Below, in pieces: positions 55,322-64,000 of a DNA stretch of 64,000 nucleotides. Source of the DNA: Tribonema minus (Eukaryota > Sar > Xanthophyceae > Tribonematales > Tribonemataceae); contig JAFCMP010000157.1 of assembly GCA_017506865.1 (NCBI GenBank), positions 620,001 through 684,000 of the forward strand, written 5' to 3'. A program made the translations under genes and the position numbers. How positions within the stretch are numbered: the first letter of the stretch is position 1; each line of letters begins with the position of its first letter. A model generated the notes under the pieces. The model had not been told where the DNA came from and did no database searches. It saw only the letters and a program-made list of their open reading frames with translations.

Positions 55322-58300
55322 ATCCCGCGCATGGGCCTGGCGCACGTTGGTCGTAAAACCATCCTCAAGCAGATGATGGAGATGAACATCGGAATTGACG
55401 CTGATCAGCGCTACTCTGAGGAGGAGGAAGCGGCGGCGCGCGCTGCGGCGGACAAAACGGTGGCAACGCTCACACACGTGGTCAGTACTCTTACCGCGCA
55501 CTGCAGCGGACAAAACGGTGGCAACGCTCATACACGTGGTCAGTACACTTTCCACAGTACATTGTTGTAGTGCACTCTGAGGAAAGCACACTGTGTCAAT
55601 AGTACACACAGTGCGTAGTTGACAATATATTAGTTGTAGCGCACTTTGGAGTAGGAGAAAGGAGGCGGCGGCGCGCGCTGCGGCGGACAACACGGTGGCA
55701 ACGCTCACACACGTGGTCAGTACACTTGTCAGAGTCCATCATTGTACTGACGTGCCACAGTGCATAGTTGTAGTGTACTCTGAGGGGGGGGAGGCGGCGG
55801 CGCGCGCTGCGGCAGACAAAGCGGTGGCAGCGCTCACACACGTGGTCCGTACACACTCAAATGCATTTCAGCACACACTTGACACGAGCACAAGAGTTGC
55901 ATATCTTGCATTTTTCATAGGGGTTCCGCTCCGCAAGCGCAAGTGAATAATGTCTACTCACCAAAGTAAACCGTTGTATTGACGTGGACAGTGCATTATG
56001 GTAAGTGTACTCTGAGGAGGAGGAGGTGGCGGCGCGCGCTGCGGCGGACAAAACGGTAGCAATGCTCACATACGTGGTAAGTACACTTAACAAAGTACAT
56101 CATTGTTCTGACGTGGACAGTGCATAGTTGTTGTGTACTCTGAGGAAGTGGCGCGCAGAACAGTGGCATCGCTCATACGCGTGGTACCACGTGTGTACCA
56201 CAATAGTACTGTACTGTGAGGAGGCGCTCACTTTGTGTGAGGCCTGCACAGCATTCCTACGGCTCATACGACGCCCATGCTCTTTCCCCGAACTCCGCAG
56301 GCGCGGCATTTGCAGGTGCTGAGCACTGCCACGCCGCCACTAACCCTGAACCCAAGTATTGTCAAAGTGAACTTGACGTTTGAGGCCTGATGGCCACCAG
56401 CCTGAGGTCACACTTTGCCTGGTTCAGGGTGCGGTGTCAATGCTCAACGGCCTGCTCATTGCTCAACCTTGCGTCAGCGTTCCGGCCTATCAACATCATC
56501 TCGCGCGCCCTGTGTGACCAAACCCTAAGCAAACTCTCACCCTAACTCTAACCCTTGTTGCCGCGTGCGCTCGCCCGCAGAACATCCAAGATATGAAGCA
56601 CCTGTGTAGACCCTACAGCGAGACCAAACCCTAACCTTAACGCTAACCCTAATCCTAAACTTAACCCTACTAACCCTAACCCTCACTCTAACCCTAGTTG
56701 CCGCGTGTGCGCTCGCCCGCAGAACATTCAGGATGTGGAGTACCTGTCAGGGCCCTACAGCCTCAACATCAAGGAGAACTTTGATGGCGACAAGGGGGTG
56801 ATGAACCGCCCAAACCTCTTCATGCACGTGGGGCGCGGCGTCAGCCGCTATGTATTTGATCCCGCAAGGTATGTATGTTGGCACAAAACATGTACGTATG
56901 GACTTGTATTTATAAAAGCCCAAGGGACCGGGTTGCCTATGCAATCGAAAAGCTTGCGTCAACGCGGCAGCCTAGTCTGTGCTGTGCCCTAGGAGCTTGG
57001 ATACCGGCGCTGCAACATGTACTCATTCTGTGCACAAAACATGTACTTCGTAGCCATTCTGTATGTTCAGTGTTGGCGCGGGGGACACGCTGTCAGTCAT
57101 GTGTCACGCGATTTGGTTTATTTATTTAAATTTTACGTCTACTGGCCTGTAGGGCCATTGTTCAACTGGTCGCACACAGTGCAAAAAAAAAAGTCATGTA
57201 GTACCTCTAAGTGTACTTCTAATTTGAACCAGCTGGTTTTATAAAATTAAGGTTAAGGTAAGGGTAAGGGTTAAAATGAGGGTCAGAATAAGGGTTAGCG
57301 GCATGTACCTGTGCAACCTTACTGAAGCTCTGTGATCATCGGTGCCCGAAAACTGTTGATTCAAAGGTGTGATTGCTGGTCTGACCAGTATACCTGCTGC
57401 ACCAGTTTTTCTACCAACAACACAATGGTGGTGTTTTTTTCATGCCCAGTCATAGCATGCGTAATGTACTCGTGCAAGCGATGCACACATCTACTTCAAA
57501 GTGCAGCAGCGGCTTCAGGATGCTCTGTGGTAGCTCGGCTCGAAGCTTGTGCAGCCAAATGTACCCAAGTGCATGATGCGTACAGCTTGGGAGAAAAAGC
57601 CGAATCAGCAGCATGACAGCGCAATTGGTGCCTTTTGCATGTGACACTCAAAGTGCACTCATGACGCTGCAAAGGCGGTCAGCAACATTATGTGTACAGC
57701 ATGCAGCCAACGAGTGATGGGCAGTAGTTCACACATCTCTCTCGGCCTGTGCATCTGACTATTGGCACGCACGCCGCATGTACTTTTTACTACTTCTCGC
57801 TCAGGGCGCGAAAAAGCCCAGTGTGTACTTGAAGCAGTGCGCAGCTCTTTCACAAGTCATCCGCAGGTTCTAATGTTAGCACTGCTCAAATTCGAGCCTT
57901 TCCTCAACCGCGACAGCGCATCGAAGGGGCAGAAACCACATTCGTTCAAGTTTTGTCTTCACAAGAACGAGTTCATCGCTTCCCCCGTGTCGGGTGTCCG
58001 ATGCCTTTGCTCTGGAATCACCGCTGCACATATTACCGCTCCTGCATACACTGCTCGTGCGTTCAGCACTCTCAGATGGGGATCAGCTTTCACCAACGAT
58101 TGGAGACCTGGTCCACGACTGCCTTGTTTGATGTTTGCACCATCAGATGGGGCCGCTGGCTCGCCGTTGCCATCTGAGTCCATGCTGACAACAGCATAGC
58201 AGCGGTCAAGCCACCTCCAATCCCTATGTTTGCCTATTCGTGGGTGTCGAGGCACTATTGCCACCACACGTGTACTGATGCTGAGCGCTACTTCCATACC

Positions 58301-61300
58301 TACCTACCCCTGCTGCCCCTTGCAGCCGTGTGTTTCAGTGGTCGTTGTTCGTTGTCCTGGTGGTGATGCTTGTTGTGGCCTTTGCCATTCCCCTCGTGCC
58401 CTCTGCCCTATTGTTCATTCAGTAACTTGTTGTGGAAGTGCTGAGAGACAACTGACAGTCATCGCTGCCCTCGCAAACCTGCAACAACATGCACCGGAGT
58501 AAGCGATAATCATCGCTGCCAATTCAAACGTAGTGATTCTGAGCACTGCTTCCATACCTGCCTGACCCCTCTCCCCCCCTGGCAGCCAGGGGTTCCAGTG
58601 GTGGTCCTTTGCACCGGTGCAAATTTAAATGTGCAACCAAACATACTGATGCTGAGCACTGCTTCCATACCTGCCTACCCCTTGCCCCCCTCTCAGTCGC
58701 GGATTCCAGTGGTGGTCCTTTGTCGTCCTGGTGGTGACTCGCGTTGTGCCCTTTGCCATTCCCATTGTGTCCTCTGCCCTATTGTTCCTTCAGTAACCTG
58801 TTGTGCCAGTGCTGAGAGACAAATGACAGTCGGCACTGCCCTTGCAAACTCGCTGCAATATGCACCGATGGAAGTGATACTCATCGCTGCCAATTCAAAC
58901 GTACTGATGCTGAGCACTGCTTCCATACCTGCCTGCCCTCTCTGCCCCCCTCTTAGTCGCGGATTCCAGTGGTGGTCCTTCGTCGTTCTTGTGGTGACTC
59001 TCATTGTGGCCTTTGCCATTCCCATCGATCTGGCGTGGCCGCTGGTGGCCAAGTCTTCTGCTGCCTACGTCCTGGCGAATGCGTGAGTCGCCGCATGTTT
59101 GAGCGCTGCTGCGTGTGTGTTCGTCTCAGCGTCGCAAGAGCCACCCCATTTATCGAAGGTTCGTGTGAACGGTTGTGTGTTTGGGCGCTGCTGCGTGTGC
59201 TGGCAAACGCGTGAGTCGGTCTGGCGTGGCCGCTCGTGGCCAAGTCTTCCATCGCCTACGTCCTGACAAACGCGTGAGTCGCCGCATGTTTGAGCACTGC
59301 TGCATAAGCGCGTCAGAGTCACGATAGCCGCTGCGTTCATCAAAACTTGTTGTGCTGGCGGCAGTATGTACAGTATGATGTGTTAACGCACTGCTGCGTG
59401 TACTGGCAAACGCGCGAGTCGTCGCATGTTTGGGCACTGCTGCATACGCGCGTCAGAGTCGCGAGAGCCGCCGCATTTGTCAAAGCTTTCTGTGGTAGTA
59501 ATAGTGTGCACAGTACGATGTGTTTGGGCGCTGCTGCATATATTGGCAAATGTGCGAGTCGCCACGTGTTTGAGCCGGTGTAAGTTGCAATTGAAGCTAG
59601 GATAAATTGAATACAACGATGAAGAATAAAGATCATGTGGCCTCAAACAGCACTCGCGCTCCCTCGCTGAAGGGCGCAGTTCAATTTGCAACTTCATGAC
59701 CTCTGCAACTTCAACATCAAATTCAACTTCAAATCTCCGCCCTGCGCAGCATCTTCTACCTCGTCTTCTGGCTGGACATGCTCGTGCAGTTCAACCTGGC
59801 GGTCTGGATGGCAGACGGCTCAGTCATCGCAACGCGTCGCCGCATTGCGTTGCACTACCTGCTGACTTGGTTCTCGCTGGACTTGATATCGTCCATGCCC
59901 TGGGACCTGATACTGGGCCAGAAGCGCGGCAACCTGTTCCGGCTGCTCAAGCTGCTGCGGTTCGGGAGGTGCGTGCAGGGAGCGTCACTTCAACTCCTCA
60001 CCGCGCTCTACTTCAACTCTTTGTCGCGCATCAACTGGTTGTATCGCGGTGGGATAGCCGCGGGCCAGCTGTAGCTTCTGTGGTGAAAGTTAAGCCAAGA
60101 AAAGTCCATAAAGGTAAAAAAAAAGAAAGAAAAAAAAAGAGATAATTAGATTAGCTTTTTAAATTATTCATGCGAGGCGTGCTTTTTTCTATAAAGCTGG
60201 AACAACATCTGTGCGAGGATTTTCTGGCTATAGTTTGCAGCCGCAGTGCAGTAAAGCTTGTGGGCTATCCTGAGCTTGCTAGTGACCCTAATTCTAAGTC
60301 TCACCCTACCCAACGCCGCATGGAACGGCTCAAAACAACCTGCGGTGCAGTCGTACTTGCGGGTTGTCATGAGCTTATCACTGATCCTAACCCAATGACG
60401 AGGACTCCACGGCACAATTGGTCCGTGATGCGCTGAGGGCCGCAAGGCACGCTGCTACAGCGGAGAACGCGCTCGAGACTGTGCGAGCGCTCCCTACAGC
60501 TTGAAAGAGGCGGCAGCAGCAGCAGCAGCAGCGCTCGACATTGCACCAGCGCTCAGCAGCTCAGCAGCAGCAGCAGCAACAGCAGCCTCTAGCTGACTCA
60601 GAGCTGCTGCAGCGCCCGGCGTCACGTGTACAGCAATCTTAAGAGTGCCCACTGACAGCGTCGCAGCCACAGCACTCGACACCGCAGCAGCGGCTCTCGT
60701 CGCCACAGCGAGATGGCAGCCCAGCGCCGCAGCAGCAGCGCCGCTCATCGCAGGAATCCGAGGAGGTGGACGACAAGGGAAGCCCCTTGAGCCCCATCAT
60801 CCTACGAATCCTGCCAGTGGAGGGTTTCAGCCTCAGGCGGAGCGGAGGGGGCGACGGCGGAGCTGCAGACCCCGTTCCGGCCGCGGCGGCCCGGGGGCCC
60901 AAAAAAGCAAAAGTTTCAAGCGAAGACTTTGAGTATCCCCCACTGCATGCAGCAAGCAGCTCGATCTCAACGGTGAAGCCCCACGAGGTGCCCCACCGTG
61001 CCGCCGAACCCCTCCCTGTGCTCAGTAGTGAGCTGCCGCTGTATGACAGCGGTGGCATACTCCCCTGCCGCCGCACGCGCGGGCCGCCGATCGCCTTCAT
61101 TGGCGCCATGCGCAAGTTGCCAGTGCCGGCTGTAGGCGGCCTCGCTGCGGCCTGCAGCACCGCCGCCGCCCCCTCCGCTCCGCCCGAGGCTGAAACCCTC
61201 CTCTGGCAGAACTCGTAGGATGATGGGGCTCAAGGGGCTTCCCTCGTCGTCCACCTCCTCAGATTCTTGAGATGAGCGGCGCTGCTGCGGCGGCGCTGGG

Positions 61301-63912
61301 CTGCCCCCTTGCTGTGATGCCGAGAGCTGCTGCTGCGCCGTTGAGCGCTGTGGCTGCGATGCTGTCAAGGGCACTGTTGCTGTGACCCCCGAGCGCTGCA
61401 GCAGCTTAGCCTCAGGCCGCTGTTGCTGCAGCTGCTGCTGCTGAGTCGCTGAGTGCTGCTGCAATGCCGAGCGCTGCTGCTGCCGCTGCTGCTGCCGCCG
61501 CTGCTGAGCTTTGAGGCACGCTCACACAGTCTCAAGCGCGTCCTCCGCTGTAGCAGCGTGCCTTGCGGCCCTCAGCGCATCACGGACCAGTTGTGCCGTG
61601 GAGTCCTCGTCGTCGCTCTCCGCCGACCACCCACGCCCCCCTGCGATGCATGCTGCTAGGTACGCCAACTCGCTCGGAATCGGCCGCTCTCTTGATAGAC
61701 TTGTTCGAGCCCACAGCGCTTCGACCGCCGCTGCTCGAGCTGCTGCCTACGCCTCGAGCACGCCTGCGACCCTGTTGAGCCATGCCACAACAATCAAACA
61801 TTTCAAGCAAGGTCTACTAGTAATGCCCCCTGCATGCAGCAAGCAGTTCAATCTCGACGGTAAAGCCAGATGAGGTGCCCCACCGTGCGTTCTTCCGAAG
61901 TGCGGATGCTGCACTATTCCGGCTGGAAGGCGCTCGCAGGTGGTCGCTTGCTGCTCAGAGTTAGGGCCAGGGTTACGTCACATCATGAACGATGCACACC
62001 CGTGCCGTACATCCTCCTGCACTACTTCTCTTGAGTACACAGCTCAACCGCTGAGCCGCGCTGCTGTTGAAGTTGCTGAAATTGACGTTCTGCAAGTTGG
62101 TGTTTTCTGCATTGTGCTTAAAAGTACTGACATTAAGCTCTGTTTTTCCTTGTGCGGTAACAAGCGACGCAATCCCTCACAGTCTGCACACCTGCAGCTG
62201 TGGCCCTCTGCCGTGTGCTGCTGAGATCACGGGATGTGACGCTCCTTGTACCATTTTCTGGAAGGCGCTCTGAACTGTATCGTCATGACAACATCCTCTT
62301 CTTGTACTCAGGTTGACGCGGGCGCTAGCAGGGGAGCACATCCTGCGCCAGTACGAACGGCACAAGCCTGTGCAGTATGACATATCATTGAGCTCCTACA
62401 GCTGTGGCGCTCTGACGTACTGCTGCTGAAAGCGCAAGACGTGACGCTCCTTGCACCGTCCTCTGGAAGACGCTCTGGATTGTATCGTGATAACACGCTC
62501 TGCCTCTGCTCAGGTTGGCCCAGGCGCTCGCGGGGGAGCACGTCCTGCGCCAGTACAATGGCACAAGCCTGTGCAGTATGTCATTGAGCTCTTACAGCTG
62601 TGGCGCTTGTCGTGCTGCTGAAACTGCAAGATGTGACGCTCCTTGCACTGTCCTCTGGAAGACCCTCTGACTTGTATCGTTATCACACTCTCTTGTTGTG
62701 CTCAGGTTGGCCCAGGCGCTTGCGGGGGAGCACGTGCTGCGTCAGTACGAACGGCGCAAGCCTGTGCAGTACGAGCTTTTGCAGCTGTGGCGTTTTGCCG
62801 TGCTGCTGCCACTGGTACTTCACTTCATGGGCTGCGGCCTGTACATCATTGCTAATATTGCCAACGAGACGTACGACTTTCGCGAGGCGAACGGCATCGA
62901 GGGGGACAGCCAGTTCCTGCAGTGGGTGTATGGGATCTACTGGGCCGCCATGACCGTCAGCACCATTGTGAGTGATGAATGCCTTTGAAACTGTACTTCA
63001 AAGTTCATGATGAGAGGGCTCCATGCACAGGTTATATGCCATGCACAGGTTATGTGTATGTACGGCTGTCATGAGGCAAATGGTGACAAGGGGGATAGCC
63101 AGCTTGTGCAGTGGGTGTATGGGATCTCACAATGTCATACCAGTATTAGTAAACCATGCATGAACACTAGAGTACATGTTCTAGTGTGTGCAGCTTTCGT
63201 TAGGCAAACGGCATTGAGGGTGATAGCCAGTTCCTGCAGTGCACCCATGGGTGTATGGGATCTACTGGGCTGCCATGACCTCAGCACCACTGTGAGTGAT
63301 CAACGCCTTGAGAACTGCACTGCAAAGTACAAGATGTGAAGGTTCCATGCACAGGTTATATGCCATGCACAGGTTATACGTATGTACTTTCATGAGGCAA
63401 ATGGTGTTAAGGGGGATAGCCAGTTTGTGCAGTGGGTGTACGGAATCTACTGGGCTGCCATGACCGTCAGCACCATTGTGAGTAATAAACTTGCACTTCT
63501 TTTGAAGTGTACGTTGAAGTATGTTATGTAAAGTGTACATGTGGACTACATGGCATATGTGTGTACGGCGTTTGCAAGGCGAATATCGTTTAGGGCAACA
63601 GCCAGGTTCTACAGTGGGTGTATACTATTGTTGCGTGTACTGAGCTGTCATGACGGTCAGCACAGGAACTGATTTGAAAGACCATTCGCACGAGCGACCC
63701 AAGCTTTTTGCTTCTCACCATTGCATGTTAGTTGTACCCGTACCACCGCCCCAAAAAAACGCAAGGCTTCCCAGAGGAAGTGACTTGCATTACTCACGTG
63801 CTGCTGTGACGGCCACTGTTACGAAAGAACTGACTTGAGTGCTCGCGTGGTGCTGTGACGGCCGCTTCTAGGGCTACGGAGACGTGTCGCTGGTCACCTA
63901 CGCTGAAAGAGG
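55322..63912 (+). CDS. Channel D: six-TM potassium channel, cut by the window edge
   Basis: Fourth paralog, partial at both ends. Exons: 55322-55480 (acidic helix with SEEEEAAARAAADKTVATL), 56723-56868 (NIQDVEYLSGPYSLNIKEN to YVFDPA), 58957-59082 (S1, FVVLVVTLIVAFAIPIDLAW), 59750-59968 (S2-S4, FYLVFWLDMLVQFNLAVW to LFRLLKLLRFGR), 62706-62967 (S5 and pore helix, LPLVLHFMGCGLYIIANI, WVYGIYWAAMTVSTI), 63872-63912 (filter GYGDVSLVTYAERG). Phases join throughout and match channel C, including the phase-0 filter intron. S6, C-linker and cNBD must lie beyond base 64000. The first exon with the start codon was not found in 51.8-55.3 kb. D differs from C in a normal four-charge S4 and an NETYDFREANGIEG turret. 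Intron 5 (59969-62705) holds an inverted duplication of another gene. Confidence 0.84.
55497..56185 (+). repeat. Downstream echoes of channel D exon 2
   Basis: Five copies of the exon's 3' end and donor (GCGGCGGACAAAACGGTGGC, CACACACGTGGTCAGTAC) at 55497-55550, 55660-55722, 55783-55852, 56008-56085 and 56140-56185. Several keep 60-70 coding bases. Confidence 0.9.
56515..56700. repeat. Interstitial telomere-type repeats and echo of exon 3
   Basis: Two blocks of CCCTAA-like units (56520-56560 and 56623-56700) separated by a copy of the acceptor and start of exon 56723-56868 (GCTCGCCCGCAGAACATCCA, 56562-56625). The telomere-like block itself has therefore been copied with the exon border. Confidence 0.85.
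57245..57300. repeat. Interstitial telomere-type repeats, opposite orientation
   Basis: Degenerate AAGGGT/TTAGGG units, G-rich on plus, in channel D intron 3, facing the C-rich blocks at 56.5-56.7 kb. Confidence 0.6.
58320..58790 (+). repeat. Upstream echoes of channel D S1 exon
   Basis: Three copies of the acceptor and first 60 bases of exon 58957-59082 (CGCGGATTCCAGTGGTGGTC) with the preceding intron end (GCTGAGCACTGCTTCCATAC) at 58270-58400, 58545-58615 and 58645-58790. Confidence 0.88.
59165..59580 (+). repeat. Downstream echoes of channel D S1 exon
   Basis: Copies of the exon's 3' end and donor (TGGCCAAGTCTTCCATCGCC, AACGCGTGAGTCGCCGCATG) at about 59190-59217, 59218-59300, 59385-59430 and 59535-59575. 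Confidence 0.85.
60396..61614. repeat. Large imperfect inverted repeat in channel D intron 5
   Basis: Left arm about 60396-60880 and right arm about 61175-61614 match in inverted orientation over roughly 450 bases; outer ends share GACGAGGACTCCACGGCACA and inner parts share GGAAGCCCCTTGAGCCCCAT. The spacer of about 300 bases holds further coding-like sequence. Arms differ by substitutions and small indels, so the inversion is not recent. Confidence 0.85.
60950..61635 (-). CDS. Fragment of an unknown Gln-rich/acidic gene inside channel D intron 5
   Basis: Minus-strand reading gives SAESDDEDSTAQLVRDALRA (about 61614 downward), a Gln-rich stretch, then SSQESEEVDDEGSPLSPIIL and a Gly-rich run, and further on ARWGTSWGFTVEIELLAAC near 60950-61005. 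The first part is repeated in inverted orientation at 60396-60880, and the FTVEIELLAAC part is repeated directly at 61810-61900. Between the two FTVEIELLAAC copies the differences are mostly at third codon positions and silent, which supports coding on this strand. Exon borders could not be fixed and the family is not recognised. Confidence 0.35.
62310..62605 (+). repeat. Upstream echoes of channel D S5/pore exon
   Basis: Two copies of the acceptor and first 70 bases of exon 62706-62967 (CAGGTTGGCCCAGGCGCTCG, CAAGCCTGTGCAGTATG) at 62305-62400 and 62513-62605. Confidence 0.88.
63060..63665 (+). repeat. Downstream echoes of channel D S5/pore exon
   Basis: Four copies of the exon's 3' end (GGCATTGAGGGTGATAGCCA, ATCTACTGGGCTGCCATGAC) at 63060-63130, 63195-63300, 63392-63490 (with intact GTGAGT) and 63575-63660. 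Confidence 0.88.
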
Positions 63913-64000
63913 GTGAGATGTAGGTACTTGTTGTCGATTCTCGCTTAGGCAATTAACAAGCGCAGATGGTAGATGTCCAGCTTGCTACCAGAATCTACAT

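Larger units (their letters stand above)
56869..58956. other. Channel D intron 3
   Basis: A 2.1 kb intron with telomere-type repeats, a copy of the dispersed element end (57780-57830) and open frames at 57.76-58.3 kb on both strands that have no recognisable product. Confidence 0.5.

Noticed and set aside
57750..58297. Overlapping frames on both strands in channel D intron 3
   Set aside because: Neither strand shows a known motif, splice signals or paralogous copy; not enough to call a gene.
1..64000. tRNA, rRNA or other structured RNA genes
   Set aside because: None recognised on reading; a covariance-model scan would be needed to exclude small ones.

Overview
The window looks like nuclear DNA of a green alga, most likely of the order Chlamydomonadales, and a Haematococcus-like alga would fit. 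Coding exons are short and GC-rich and are separated by long, repeat-filled, AT-richer introns with GT-AG borders. Patches of degenerate TTAGGG telomere-type sequence occur inside introns and spacers, and TGTAA, the usual algal poly(A) signal, lies after some stops. The organism is an inference from these traits; no diagnostic marker gene is present.

The main content is a cluster of four paralogous six-transmembrane potassium channels with the same exon plan. Channel A (minus, 3706-12423) appears complete with 12 exons and 741 codons. Channel B (minus, 19733-30259) is cut off after the first half of S6 and has no C-linker or cyclic-nucleotide-binding domain. Channel C (plus, 39652-51793) is complete except that its first exon was not found. 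Channel D (plus, from 55322) runs off the right edge after the selectivity filter. The exon order is: N-terminal helix, conserved TGPYSH-type segment, S1, S2-S4, S5 plus pore helix, a 40-41 nt micro-exon with the GYGD filter, S6, C-linker, cNBD-like domain, variable tail. A and B share one position of the filter intron and C and D share another, so the cluster consists of two pairs facing away from each other.

Between B and C lies a gene on the plus strand for a protein with two STI1-type (HOP/TIC40-like) helical domains (31139-35580), head to head with channel B. Between A and B are two convergent small genes (14960-15289 plus; 17881-18192 minus) for Gly-rich proteins that start MGCxGS, a likely myristoylation/palmitoylation signal. 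Intron 5 of channel D holds a 1.2 kb inverted duplication carrying an unknown minus-strand gene.

The most unusual property is that most exons are flanked by several decaying partial copies (here called echoes). These follow a strict polarity: copies upstream of an exon carry the acceptor and the exon's 5' end, and copies downstream carry the exon's 3' end and the donor. The rule holds in all four channel genes and in the STI1 gene. The window also carries a dispersed element whose short copies all share the same 3' end.
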